Source: Microbacterium sp. LWH7-1.2
Lineage (GTDB): Bacteria; Actinomycetota; Actinomycetes; Actinomycetales; Microbacteriaceae
Assembly (NCBI RefSeq): GCF_038397755.1
Contig: NZ_CP151637.1
Location: 806,001-870,000 of the forward strand
Reading direction: 5' to 3'
Length of the DNA: 64,000 bases
Shown here: positions 27,126-35,118 of the stretch, one piece after another
How the letters are laid out: each line of letters opens with the position of its first letter
Position numbering within the stretch: position 1 is the first letter of the stretch
The notes under the pieces: generated by a model
What the model saw: only the letters and a program-made list of their open reading frames with translations
What the model was told of the DNA's origin: nothing
Database searches by the model: none
Translations under genes and position numbers: made by a program

Positions 27126-27385
27126 TGGCGTCTCGAGGTACGCGCGGGATGATCCTGCCTCCACACGGCGACGAGTCGCTAGCAGAGTACGTCGCGCGAC
27201 AGAGCAATCCGATCAAGCCCAGTGTCGAGAACAACGCGGAGATCGACGCCGCGAACAAGGTCATCCATGACCGCCTGCACGGAAGGAGCGAATCATCGCC
27301 AGACGCTCGTACTTCGGCCCCTCCGAGCCGACGCTCAAGTGCGCACAGCCCACGCCACTCACCGCTGATGAACGGCGACGACTGA
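27125..27385 (+). CDS. Small prophage protein, probably read through its lost stop
   Basis: An 86-residue open frame that starts one base within the stop of the excisionase-like gene (TGATG). Residues 1-55 look like protein; residues 56-86 become Ser/Arg/Pro-rich, as expected for an off-frame reading. A single change of base 27294 from C to G would create TGA here and at the same time an ATG start for the next gene (an ATGA overlap). The natural product may therefore be about 56 residues long. No function is recognised. Confidence 0.6.
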   Translation: MASRGTRGMILPPHGDESLAEYVARQSNPIKPSVENNAEIDAANKVIHDRLHGRSESSPDARTSAPPSRRSSAHSPRHSPLMNGDD

Positions 27386-27519
27386 TGCAGCTGCGCCGAG
27401 CACTGCAGCCGGCCACCGCCGCCGGAACCGCAATGGCAAACGCCATCGCACAACGAAAGAAAGGCCCCGCGGCAACGGGACCTTTCGAGAACACCACTGA
27501 GGAAACCAACGATGTCTGA
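27292..27519 (+). CDS. Small prophage protein with non-ATG start
   Basis: A 75-codon frame reading IIARRSYFGPSEPTLKCAQ and ending in VTEETNDV-like acidic sequence; the composition is protein-like throughout. There is no ATG, GTG or TTG between the preceding in-frame stop (27268) and codon ATC at 27292/27295, yet a strong GGAAGGAG (27281-27288) is placed for initiation there. It overlaps the next ATG (27512) by eight bases, the tight coupling used across this operon. Initiation at ATG 27385, which overlaps the upstream stop as TGATG, would give a 44-residue product. The function is unknown. Confidence 0.55.
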   Translation: MIARRSYFGPSEPTLKCAQPTPLTADERRRLMQLRRALQPATAAGTAMANAIAQRKKGPAATGPFENTTEETNDV

Positions 27520-28138
27520 GTCCACTGTAAACCCCACACCCCCAACTGCACCGGCAACCCCTGTCTGGGCCTCCGAGACGCTTCTCCTGGATGCGGACGC
27601 GTTCAACGGCCACACGTGGGAGCACCGCGGCCCGGTGCATGGATCCTTCGGCGTAAGCGCGCAGTTGGTGCAGTCCGTCTCGTGGGAGCGGGGGATGTAC
27701 ACGAAGTACGGCATCGAGGTGCGCGTCATCGCGAACCCAGACAGAGTCCATGAGGAGATCGACGAACACTTCTCGCTGATGCACGCGGTACGCCTCCGAG
27801 AACTGCTTACCGTGGCCACGGGCGAACTGACGCTGCTCGACGCGGTCGAGTCCACGCAGCCGATGAACACAACGCTCAACCGCGACTCTCCGCCGGACAC
27901 GACGGTCGACTCCCGGTTCGCGGGCGGGTCGATTCTCGTGGAGCAGCACGAGTTCCTAGACCAGAACGTGGTCAAGCTCGCGATTCCCGGCGGCAACGGC
28001 GTGCCGCTGTTCCCTCACGAGGCGCGCGCACTCGCGGCCGCGCTGACACGACACGCCGACTCCGTCGACACACGACGTGGCGCGCTTAGACGGCCGACCG
28101 GCACCGACGACGCCCTCCGGGAGCTCGACAACGAGTGA
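27512..28138 (+). CDS. Prophage early protein of unknown function
   Basis: A 208-residue soluble protein I do not recognise. The N-terminal 20 residues are Pro/Thr-rich; the middle (about 30-130) is alpha/beta-like with many charged residues; the C-terminal part carries FPHEARALAAALTRHAD, a segment seen in several actinophage early proteins. Its start overlaps the preceding small gene and it is followed by a terminator-like stem-loop (28159-28191). Confidence 0.75.
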   Translation: MSESTVNPTPPTAPATPVWASETLLLDADAFNGHTWEHRGPVHGSFGVSAQLVQSVSWERGMYTKYGIEVRVIANPDRVHEEIDEHFSLMHAVRLRELLTVATGELTLLDAVESTQPMNTTLNRDSPPDTTVDSRFAGGSILVEQHEFLDQNVVKLAIPGGNGVPLFPHEARALAAALTRHADSVDTRRGALRRPTGTDDALRELDNE

Positions 28139-28158
28139 TCGTCTCCACCATCACCTCG

Positions 28159-28191
28159 AACCCCTGCGCTAGCACGATCGGCGCAGGGGTT
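28159..28191 (+). terminator. Terminator-like stem-loop in early operon
   Basis: AACCCCTGCGC and GCGCAGGGGTT form an 11-bp stem with an 11-base loop. Its 3' arm overlaps an eight-base segment that can instead pair with the start region of the next gene. Confidence 0.65.
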
Positions 28192-28229
28192 CGTGCTGTC
28201 CAACATCAGAACACTGCAGGAGGTATCGC

Positions 28230-28514
28230 ACGAACGCCTACGACTGCCGAGACCGCCGCGAGTCCACGGACGGGCCCTGGATCAACCAGCACACCTTCGA
28301 CCCGATCAGCGGATGGTGCTACTGGGGATGCGGATGCCGCGTTGACGGCCGCGTCGTCAAGAACAAGAGCGGCGACGTGATCTACCCGGGCACCGGACTG
28401 AGCGACCACGACAAGCCGAAGTTCGCCGCATGGGCGCAAGCGGAGAACGACAGGATGCGCGCGGAGGCCGTCGCCCGTGGCAAAGCCCACCACCTGAACA
28501 GGAGGGCCGCGTAG
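28230..28514 (+). CDS. Small Cys/Trp-rich prophage protein, ACG at start position
   Basis: A 95-codon frame including stop, with clear protein character: NAYDCRDRRES, then WCYWGCGCRVDGRVV and a charged helical C-terminus. The four Cys (DC, WC, GCGC) could bind a metal. No ATG, GTG or TTG lies between the in-frame stop at 28170 and the conserved-looking N-terminus; codon ACG at 28230 sits six bases after AGGAGG (28218-28223), exactly where an ATG is expected. It ends directly before the ATG of the replication gene (TAG-ATG). The function is unknown. Confidence 0.6.
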   Translation, partial: TNAYDCRDRRESTDGPWINQHTFDPISGWCYWGCGCRVDGRVVKNKSGDVIYPGTGLSDHDKPKFAAWAQAENDRMRAEAVARGKAHHLNRRAA

Positions 28515-29177
28515 ATGGGTGGGGTTCCGTTCGAACTGACCACGGCAAGCGACTTCGTACAGGTCCGCCTCGAGCTGATGCGCTACCTCCACGACCCGCT
28601 CGCCGCGATCGTCTTCACGCGGATCCAGTTCCGCACCAACGACGACAGCAGGGCCTGGGTCGAGCATGATGGCCGCCGATGGTGGACGGTTACCTTAGGC
28701 GACCTCGCCGCCGAGATGGGAGCCACCGAGAAGCAGATCCGCCGCGTCATGGATGACCTCACCGACCGCGGCGCGCTCATTCGGACGCAGCTACAGCACG
28801 CCGGTCCATACGACCGCCGATACTCCTACTCGCCCGTAATCACCGAAGTGCCCTCAGGGGCACATCGTGTGCCCTCAGGGGCAGATGTAGAAGTGCCCTC
28901 AGGGGCACTTGTTCCTCTTATCAAGAACAAGGAAGAAGCAGCAGGCGGAAGGCCTCATCCGCATGACCAGAACGCCCGCCGAGCACTGACCGATCTGAAG
29001 AAGGACCGGCATCTCCCGCTGTCGATCGACGAGCTCCTGGCCCACGCCTACTCCCTCGGCGACGGCGACCCCTGGCAGGGCTACCTCGTGGTCAAGGTGA
29101 AGACGGAGGCAACGATCACGGGGGCAAACAACCCGGCCGCTGTCCTGCGTGCCCGGCTGAAGGCGGATGCTGCATGA
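28515..29177 (+). CDS. Putative phage replication initiator
   Basis: A 220-residue protein. Residues about 10-105 form a winged-helix-like domain (WTVTLGDLAAEMGATEKQIRRVMDDLTDRGAL) typical of phage replication and primosome proteins. Residues about 110-135 are a linker encoded by three 15-16-bp DNA repeats (VPSGA three times). The C-terminal domain (about 150-220) resembles helicase-loader-type segments. By position and by the repeats inside it, it probably binds the prophage origin. The family assignment is by pattern only. Confidence 0.68.
   Translation: MGGVPFELTTASDFVQVRLELMRYLHDPLAAIVFTRIQFRTNDDSRAWVEHDGRRWWTVTLGDLAAEMGATEKQIRRVMDDLTDRGALIRTQLQHAGPYDRRYSYSPVITEVPSGAHRVPSGADVEVPSGALVPLIKNKEEAAGGRPHPHDQNARRALTDLKKDRHLPLSIDELLAHAYSLGDGDPWQGYLVVKVKTEATITGANNPAAVLRARLKADAA
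28848..28908 (+). repeat. Three palindromic iterons, candidate prophage origin
   Basis: GTGCCCTCAGGGGCA occurs at 28848, 28869 and 28893, in steps of 21 and 24 bp. The first and third copies extend to GTGCCCTCAGGGGCAC. Each unit is nearly self-complementary. All 15 bases, including third-codon positions, are identical in the three copies. An AT-richer stretch with a 7-bp hairpin (28908-28931) follows. Confidence 0.72.
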
Positions 29178-29470
29178 CCGCCCACCACCGGGACCCGCTG
29201 TACATGCGCAACGCCCGCATCATCCGCAAGCAGGTCAACGCCGAGCACAACGCCGGCCGATCTGTCACCTGTCACAAGTGCGGCCGGGAGATCCAACCCG
29301 GCCAACGCTACGACGTCGGCCACCGCATCGACGCTAGCCGCGGAGGCACGCACGACCTGACCAACCTCGGACCCGAACACCGACGAGAGAACCGAGCAGC
29401 AGGCGGACGCCTCGGCGCACTCATCACCAACACCACCAGCCGCACGTCGAGAGGACTGCCCACATGGTGA
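29174..29470 (+). CDS. HNH endonuclease
   Basis: A 98-residue HNH nuclease. The pattern CHKCGREI, then DVGHRIDASRGGTHDLTNLGPEHRREN has the zinc Cys pair, the catalytic His and the Asn/His residues of the fold. HNH genes next to terminases assist DNA cutting at cos ends in many phages, the likely role here. It overlaps both neighbours by a few bases (ATGA junctions). Confidence 0.9.
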   Translation: MTAHHRDPLYMRNARIIRKQVNAEHNAGRSVTCHKCGREIQPGQRYDVGHRIDASRGGTHDLTNLGPEHRRENRAAGGRLGALITNTTSRTSRGLPTW

Positions 29471-31056
29471 CGGACCCTGTACGCCCCGCAGACACGACAG
29501 AACCCGACCCGACCAACCACGGGCCGGGTTCTTTGAGTGAAGCCCCTACGCCCCCCGCTTCGGCTCTCACAGGCGCGGTTTTGTTCGACGCTGAGCCGTG
29601 GCTCGCACTGCGCGCTCAGGCGACGCCGCCGTTGCACGTGTCGGAGCTCGTCACGACCGAGGAGGATCGACGCGAGTTCCTCCGCGGAGCGACGATGCTG
29701 AGGTTCTTCGGAAGCCGTGCGATGCGCGGCCGGGAGCCGAAGTCTCAGCAGCTGCTCGTGGTCGACATGCTCGCCGCCGGCCAGCCGCGAAACGCAGTCC
29801 TGTTGCCTCGCCGCTCGTCGAAGTCAACGACGCTCATCGCGATCGGCCTCGGTCGGGCCGAGGCTCGCGAGGACTACCGGGTCGCGATCCTGACGATGAC
29901 CACGGGTAAGGCGGGCCGCTCGCGATTCATGAAAGACGTCGCGCCCGCGCTCGAGCGGTCGGGCGTCGACTGCAAGATCGTGCGCGCGGCCGGGCAGGAG
30001 CGCGTCGAGTTCCCCGACTCCGGCGGGATGGTCGCGTGGCTGTCGACGATGGACGACCTCCGAGGTGAGGCGTTCGACATGATCATCCTCGACGAGTCGG
30101 GCGAGCCTGACCCGCAGAAGGTGGAGGACACCCTCGCCGCTGCGCTGCCGACACTCGATACCCGCCCGGGCGCGCAGATCGTCGTCGCCGGCACGGCGGG
30201 CAAGTACCGAGTCGGGAACCTGCTGTGGGACTGGCTCGTGCTCGGTCGCGCTGGCCGCGCGGCGATCCTCGAATACGCAATGCCCGAGACCGCGCAGGAC
30301 GAGGAACTCGACGACTGGGAGACGGTCGAACCTCTCATCCTCGCGGCGCACCCGGGCATCGGCACACTAACGACGCTGGACGCGGTGCGCGGCAACTGGG
30401 AGACCCTGCCGCGTCGCGTGTTCGCTGCCGAGTACGGCGGGCTGTTCGGCGACGAGGGCGGCACAGTGAACCTGTTCGACCCGCTGAAGTGGGCGCGGAC
30501 CGGACTCGACGGCGCGCTGCCCGCGCCGCCGGAACGGTTCTCGTTCGCGTTCGCCTCGCACCCGGACGGCATCGCCGTGTCGATGGTTGCCGCGTGGCGC
30601 GACGACGACGGCCGCGCCGTGCCGCTGTTGGTCGACAGCGTGGACGGGATCGACAAGGCCGCACCGATCCTGCTCAAGTTCGCCCGCAAGTACCGGGTGC
30701 CGCTCGTGTACGACGCGGGCAACCAGGTGAACCTGCTGCTTGTGGAGAAGCTGAACCAGGCGAACCCGCGCCCGAAGCTCGAGCCGCGCGCGTTCATGGA
30801 GGTGAAGAAGGCCGCGTCGCTCGTGGTCGAGGAGGTCGACCGGGAGAACGTGCGCCACTGGCGCGAGCAGGTGCTCCTGAACGAGTCCATCCACCGGACC
30901 ATGAAGCGCAAGTCGGGTGACCGCGGGTGGCTGCTCGGTCGTGACCCGAAGCGCCCCGACGACGACGTGACGCCGTCCGAGGCGTGGGCACTGGCGCAGC
31001 TGCACTTCGACACCACGAGACCGAAGGCCAAGGCGCGCGGGCGGGTGGCCGCGTGA
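29464..31056 (+). CDS. terL: Terminase large subunit
   Basis: A 530-residue packaging motor. The ATPase Walker A variant PRRSSKST is near residue 120, and Walker B MIILDES near residue 203. The C-terminal nuclease part (about 330-500) has acidic motifs such as VYDAGN. The first 45 residues are Pro/Thr-rich. No separate small terminase is identifiable upstream; the HNH gene or a small early gene may substitute. Confidence 0.92.
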   Translation: MVTDPVRPADTTEPDPTNHGPGSLSEAPTPPASALTGAVLFDAEPWLALRAQATPPLHVSELVTTEEDRREFLRGATMLRFFGSRAMRGREPKSQQLLVVDMLAAGQPRNAVLLPRRSSKSTTLIAIGLGRAEAREDYRVAILTMTTGKAGRSRFMKDVAPALERSGVDCKIVRAAGQERVEFPDSGGMVAWLSTMDDLRGEAFDMIILDESGEPDPQKVEDTLAAALPTLDTRPGAQIVVAGTAGKYRVGNLLWDWLVLGRAGRAAILEYAMPETAQDEELDDWETVEPLILAAHPGIGTLTTLDAVRGNWETLPRRVFAAEYGGLFGDEGGTVNLFDPLKWARTGLDGALPAPPERFSFAFASHPDGIAVSMVAAWRDDDGRAVPLLVDSVDGIDKAAPILLKFARKYRVPLVYDAGNQVNLLLVEKLNQANPRPKLEPRAFMEVKKAASLVVEEVDRENVRHWREQVLLNESIHRTMKRKSGDRGWLLGRDPKRPDDDVTPSEAWALAQLHFDTTRPKAKARGRVAA

Positions 31057-31250
31057 GGGGGCGCATTCGGATCGACGCGTCCTCGGTCACCTTCCTCGCG
31101 TTGTGCGACGACTGCCCCGGCTGGTGGGCGCTGGAGTTCTCACGGTTGGACGCGTGGCGCTCGGCTAGGCATCATGAGCGCGAATCGCACCCAGGAGCCA
31201 AGCAGGCAACCAAAATGCTCAATCACTTGACGCGGACCCTAGCAAATTGA
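31053..31250 (+). CDS. Small prophage protein with a CxxC motif
   Basis: A 65-residue protein starting at GTG 31053 (GTGA overlap with the terminase stop). It has LCDDCPGWW near residue 17 and a basic C-terminus rich in His and Arg, so a zinc-binding or DNA-binding role is possible. Its place between terminase and portal suggests a packaging accessory. I do not recognise it. Confidence 0.65.
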   Translation: MRGRIRIDASSVTFLALCDDCPGWWALEFSRLDAWRSARHHERESHPGAKQATKMLNHLTRTLAN

Positions 31251-31266
31251 TAAGTCCGGGAGACCA

Positions 31267-32355
31267 TTGAAGTACATGGGACTCCTGGACTTTCTCACGA
31301 AGCGGACCCGGATGGTGGAGCTGGCCACCTCCGGGTCCTCTTCGTACACGCTGCCGCAACTCGTGTCTCCACTCGCCGGGTCGACGTCGCAGATGTCGCG
31401 TCTCGCGTGGTCGGAGTTCTACGCCGGCGAGATCGGCGAGCTGTCCCGTGAGGGCGCTCTGCAGATCCCCGCCATCAAGAAGGCCCGCAACATCCTGGTC
31501 ACCTCGATCGCTGGCGCTCCGCTGCGGCAGTACCGCGGTGAGACCGAGATCGAACGGGACTGGCTGCACAACTCCGCGTCGGGGATCTCGCCGTGGCACC
31601 GCATGGCGGCGACCGTAGACGACCTGATCTTCTACGACTGGGCGTGCTGGGCCGTCAGCCGCCACTCCGATGGGACGATTCTCGACGCCCTGCGGATCCC
31701 GTACGAGCGGTGGGCGATTGACGACCTGACCGGCGCGGTGACGGTCGACGGCAACGTGGTCAGTGCTGAGGAAGTCATCGTCTTCCCCGGGGCCGGCGAC
31801 GGCGGTCTGCTCGCCACGGGCGCGCAGACCATCAAGGGTTACAAGGCCCTGGAGCGTGCGTGGATCGGTCGGGCACAGAACCCCATCCCGCTCGTCGAAC
31901 TCCACCAGACCACCGATGACCCGCTCACCGATGGCGATGAGCAGGAAGAGGAAGACGAGATCGGTCGCCTCGTCGACGAGTGGGCCGCCGCACGCCTCTC
32001 ACCGAACGGTGCTGTGGGCTACACGCCGCACAACATCGAAGTGAAGGTACACGGCAACGTCAGCGCCGACCTGTTCGAGCAGGGGCGCAACGCCGCCGTC
32101 CTCGACGTCGCACGCACGACCGGGGTTCCCGCGTCGCTGCTCGACGGTGCACAGACCAACGCATCCCTGACTTACGTCACGACCGAGGGCAAGCGCTCCG
32201 AGTTCGATGCACTGTCGCTCCCGCAGTGGCGCGACCCGATCGAAGCGCGGCTGTCCCTCGACGACGTCGCCCCGCGCGGCGAGGTCATCCGCTTCGACCG
32301 CCGCGAGGATGTCGCGGTCGCCGCCGATCCCGTCAGCGCACCCCTGGAGGACTGA
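31267..32355 (+). CDS. Portal protein
   Basis: A 362-residue protein that would form the dodecameric DNA portal of the capsid. Order (after terminase, before protease/capsid) and features such as VFPGAG, the PLVELH segment and TTGVPASLLDGAQTNASLTYVTTEG match the small HK97-type portal family. TTG at 31267 has GGGAG four bases upstream; ATG at 31276 would be an alternative three codons in. Confidence 0.86.
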   Translation: MKYMGLLDFLTKRTRMVELATSGSSSYTLPQLVSPLAGSTSQMSRLAWSEFYAGEIGELSREGALQIPAIKKARNILVTSIAGAPLRQYRGETEIERDWLHNSASGISPWHRMAATVDDLIFYDWACWAVSRHSDGTILDALRIPYERWAIDDLTGAVTVDGNVVSAEEVIVFPGAGDGGLLATGAQTIKGYKALERAWIGRAQNPIPLVELHQTTDDPLTDGDEQEEEDEIGRLVDEWAAARLSPNGAVGYTPHNIEVKVHGNVSADLFEQGRNAAVLDVARTTGVPASLLDGAQTNASLTYVTTEGKRSEFDALSLPQWRDPIEARLSLDDVAPRGEVIRFDRREDVAVAADPVSAPLED

Positions 32356-32358
32356 CCC

Positions 32359-33936
32359 ATGACTGATGCCCTGTTCGCCGTCGACGTCGAGAACCGACGC
32401 ATCCGCGGACTGCTGCTGCCCTACGGCGAGCTCTCTCGCCCAAACGTGTCAGGGACGGAGCCAGTCATGTTCTCCGCAGGCACGGTGGAACTTCCCGCCG
32501 ACCCCAGCATCGTGACGCTGAACGCCGGGCACGACGCGCTGGAGCCTCGCGGCCGTGCCATCGATCTCGAGGAGACGGACGCCGGGATCGTCGCGGAGTT
32601 CGAAATCGCCCGCACTCCGGAGGGTGACGCGCTGCTCGCCGAGGCGCAGCAGGAGCCTCGCCCGCGTCTGAGCGCCGAGCTTCGCGCGCTGGTCCGCCGG
32701 GGCGCGAACGCCGTGTCGTCGCGTCTGCGGGGTGCCGCTGTGGTTCCCGTGGGCGCTTTCCAGTCGGCGGCGCTGTTCGCCGCGCTCGACCCCGTGGCAG
32801 AGGCCGCAGTCGAAGAGATCGCAGACGAGATCGCGGATGCCGTGATCGACGCGCTGACCACCGATGAGGCAGACGCCCTGTCGGACACCACCGAGGGCGC
32901 AGTGCCTGAGGCAACCTCTGAGGAGAATGACGTGACCGGTACCCCGGCTGTCGTGCCCGCGGGTCTCGTGCCCCCGGCGCAGAAGAAGGACGAGACCACC
33001 GCGGACGGCCTGTTCGCCGCGATCGCCGCTGTGAAGGGCGGCAACCCCGACGCCGTGAGGGCGTACGCCGGAGGTGACGCGCTGTTCGCGATCGCGACCG
33101 TGCAGCACTCCGGCCCGTCGACCGTCACCATCGGCGCGGACGTGCAGCAGCCCGCGTATGTCGGCGAGCTCTGGAAACGACGCCCCTACTCGCGTCGCTT
33201 CGTTCCGCTCGTCAACCACGGCACGCTCACCAACTACCAGGTGATCGGCTGGCAGTGGGACGACGCCAAGGAGCCCAACGTCGGCGACTACACCGGCAAC
33301 ACCGCCGAGATCCCGTCGAACGCTGTCGACACGAAGCAGGTGACGGCCACCGCGGCCCGCATCGCCGGCGGCCACAAGATCGACCGCCGCTACCTCGACT
33401 TCAACGACCAGGGCGTCATCGGTTCGTATTTCACCCACATGGTCGAGGACGTCGCCCGCAAGACCGATGCCAAGGCACTCGCCGCGATCATCGCAGCGGC
33501 GACGGCGACCACGCCGGGCACCGTCCCGTCTGGCGTCGCGAAGGGTCTCGCTGCGATCGTCGACGGCGCGCTCGACATCATCGCCACCGACAACGCCCCG
33601 TCGTTCGCACTCGTCGACTCGGCGCTCTGGCGCGACATCGTGCTCACTGGTCGCGATGAGGTACTCGGCTACCTGCAGGCCGGCTTCGGTCTCGAGGAGG
33701 GCAGCCTCGACGGCTTCAAGATCCTCCCCGCCACGGTCGGCACCGCCGCGAACGTCGGCAAGCAGGTCGTCGTCGGCGCGAAGGAAGCCCTCACCTTCTA
33801 CGAACTCGGCGGCGAGGCCCCGATCCGCGTCGAGGGCATCGACCCCCACCACGGCGCATTCGACCCGGCCGTATTCGCATACTGGGCGACCATCACCAAC
33901 AACGCCGCCGCGCTCCGCGTCGTCACCACGGTCTGA
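32359..33936 (+). CDS. Fused capsid protease and major capsid protein
   Basis: A 525-residue fusion. Residues 1-140 resemble the HK97-type prohead protease (GHD in LNAGHDALEPRGRA, then LSAELRAL with the Ser). A Glu/Ala-rich linker (about 145-215), which may act as scaffold, leads into an HK97-fold major capsid protein (about 225-525; VTIGADVQQPAYVGELW, TATAARIAGGHKIDRRYLDF). Such fusions are found in tiny actinophages and reduce gene number. Cleavage would be needed to free the mature capsid subunit. Confidence 0.87.
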   Translation: MTDALFAVDVENRRIRGLLLPYGELSRPNVSGTEPVMFSAGTVELPADPSIVTLNAGHDALEPRGRAIDLEETDAGIVAEFEIARTPEGDALLAEAQQEPRPRLSAELRALVRRGANAVSSRLRGAAVVPVGAFQSAALFAALDPVAEAAVEEIADEIADAVIDALTTDEADALSDTTEGAVPEATSEENDVTGTPAVVPAGLVPPAQKKDETTADGLFAAIAAVKGGNPDAVRAYAGGDALFAIATVQHSGPSTVTIGADVQQPAYVGELWKRRPYSRRFVPLVNHGTLTNYQVIGWQWDDAKEPNVGDYTGNTAEIPSNAVDTKQVTATAARIAGGHKIDRRYLDFNDQGVIGSYFTHMVEDVARKTDAKALAAIIAAATATTPGTVPSGVAKGLAAIVDGALDIIATDNAPSFALVDSALWRDIVLTGRDEVLGYLQAGFGLEEGSLDGFKILPATVGTAANVGKQVVVGAKEALTFYELGGEAPIRVEGIDPHHGAFDPAVFAYWATITNNAAALRVVTTV

Positions 33937-33953
33937 ACGACGGGGCGTAGGCA

Positions 33954-34319
33954 ATGGCTACCTGGCACACCAAGGACAGCGCGCGCGAGCAGTGGCTCGA
34001 CGCTGAGACCATCAGCGACGCCCTGCTCGACGTGCTGCTCGAGGTTGCCCGGGACCAGGTCATCGCCTACGCCCCCGCTTCGGGCACGCTGCTTCCCGGC
34101 GGCGAACTGGTCCCCGGAGACGACGTCTACCCGGTGGATCTCCTGACCCGCTACTCATACGGCCAACTCCGGCAGGCACAGAACCTGTGGAACGCCGGCC
34201 GTGTGGACTCATCCGGCGGCATCGGGGACGGTGGCGACTTCGTCATGCGTCCGATGCCGCTCGACTGGCATGTGAAGCAGATCCTTCGTCCCCGGAAGGG
34301 ACGCCCGCGTGTCCGCTGA
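33954..34319 (+). CDS. Head-tail connector-like protein
   Basis: A 121-residue, mostly helical protein directly after the capsid gene. DAETISDALLDVLLEVARDQVIAYAP is the pattern of gp6-type head-tail adaptors that stack under the portal. The call rests on position and helical pattern; sequence signatures in this family are weak. Confidence 0.72.
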   Translation: MATWHTKDSAREQWLDAETISDALLDVLLEVARDQVIAYAPASGTLLPGGELVPGDDVYPVDLLTRYSYGQLRQAQNLWNAGRVDSSGGIGDGGDFVMRPMPLDWHVKQILRPRKGRPRVR

Positions 34320-34701
34320 CCAGACTGTGCGCGCATATCTGGTCGAGCAGCTCGCCCTGCCCGCCGAGTGGCACGTCATCCCGGAGCAGCGCTTTCCGGA
34401 GTCGATAGCCAAGACGACCGTGGTCTTGCAGCACGTGCGAATCGAACCGCTGTCGGAAGCTCCGATCGGACACCTCCGCCACGAGGTTGTCCTATCAGTC
34501 ATCGATCCGCGTACCGACATCGCCGCTGCTGAGGACACGCTCGACGACACCGTCACTCAGATCCTGATCCGTGTCGACGGCCTCGAACGGGTCGGTTGGA
34601 CCTCGGCCGAGAAGGTGCTCCACAGCGACCGGCCGGCGTGGAACCTGTCCCTGTTCGTCATCACCGAGTCCGCCGCGCCGGACCCCGAACCTACCCCTTA
34701 G
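34309..34701 (+). CDS. Tail terminator-like protein
   Basis: A 130-residue protein beginning at GTG 34309, overlapping the connector gene by 11 bases. The alternating beta strands (KTTVVLQHVRIEPL, HEVVLSVID, WNLSLFVIT) and its place just before the major tail protein fit tail-completion proteins of siphoviruses. The assignment is by context. Confidence 0.65.
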   Translation: MSADQTVRAYLVEQLALPAEWHVIPEQRFPESIAKTTVVLQHVRIEPLSEAPIGHLRHEVVLSVIDPRTDIAAAEDTLDDTVTQILIRVDGLERVGWTSAEKVLHSDRPAWNLSLFVITESAAPDPEPTP

Positions 34702-34712
34702 GAAGTTTGAAC

Positions 34713-35111
34713 ATGGCAACCATCGCCGCGAATATCCGCCTCATCAAAGCGACCTTCAAGCTCGGAACCGACACCTACACCGAGCACGTCTCGCAGTATG
34801 AGTTTGTCCCGACGACTCCGTCGATCAGCTACACCGACGTGGGCGGTGTTGTTCACAAGCTCGCCGCGGATGAGTCGGACTGGACCCTGAACCTGACCCT
34901 GCTGCAGGACTTCTCCGCGACCGGCCTCGCGAAGTACATGCTGGACCATGCGGGCGACGAGGCCGAGGTGGAGATCGTCGACGGCCCCGCGACGTGGACC
35001 GCCGCCGTGACGTGCGTGCCGCCCCGCATCGGCGGTGCACCGAAGACTGTCGGCACCTCGCAGATCGCCCTGCCCAGCTCCAAGCCCTCCTGGGCTGCGA
35101 CCCCGGCCTGA
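34713..35111 (+). CDS. Major tail protein-like
   Basis: A 132-residue beta-rich protein with AGGAAG upstream of ATG 34713. FVPTTPSISYTDVGGVVHKLAADESDWTLNLTLLQDF is characteristic of small major tail proteins, which stack as hexamers to make the tube. Position before the tape measure region supports this. The longer reading from 34596 would begin in the preceding gene. Confidence 0.78.
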   Translation: MATIAANIRLIKATFKLGTDTYTEHVSQYEFVPTTPSISYTDVGGVVHKLAADESDWTLNLTLLQDFSATGLAKYMLDHAGDEAEVEIVDGPATWTAAVTCVPPRIGGAPKTVGTSQIALPSSKPSWAATPA

Positions 35112-35118
35112 TCCACCG

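Noticed and set aside
28135..28380. An 81-codon ATG frame in the prophage early region
   Set aside because: The frame ending at 28514 has clear protein character (Trp, Cys, Tyr spacing) and abuts the next gene; this one is Thr/Ser/Ala-rich out-of-frame sequence and crosses a terminator-like stem.
29174..29470. HNH gene as a restriction or homing endonuclease
   Set aside because: Its size and position directly before the terminase fit the packaging-associated HNH proteins of phages better.
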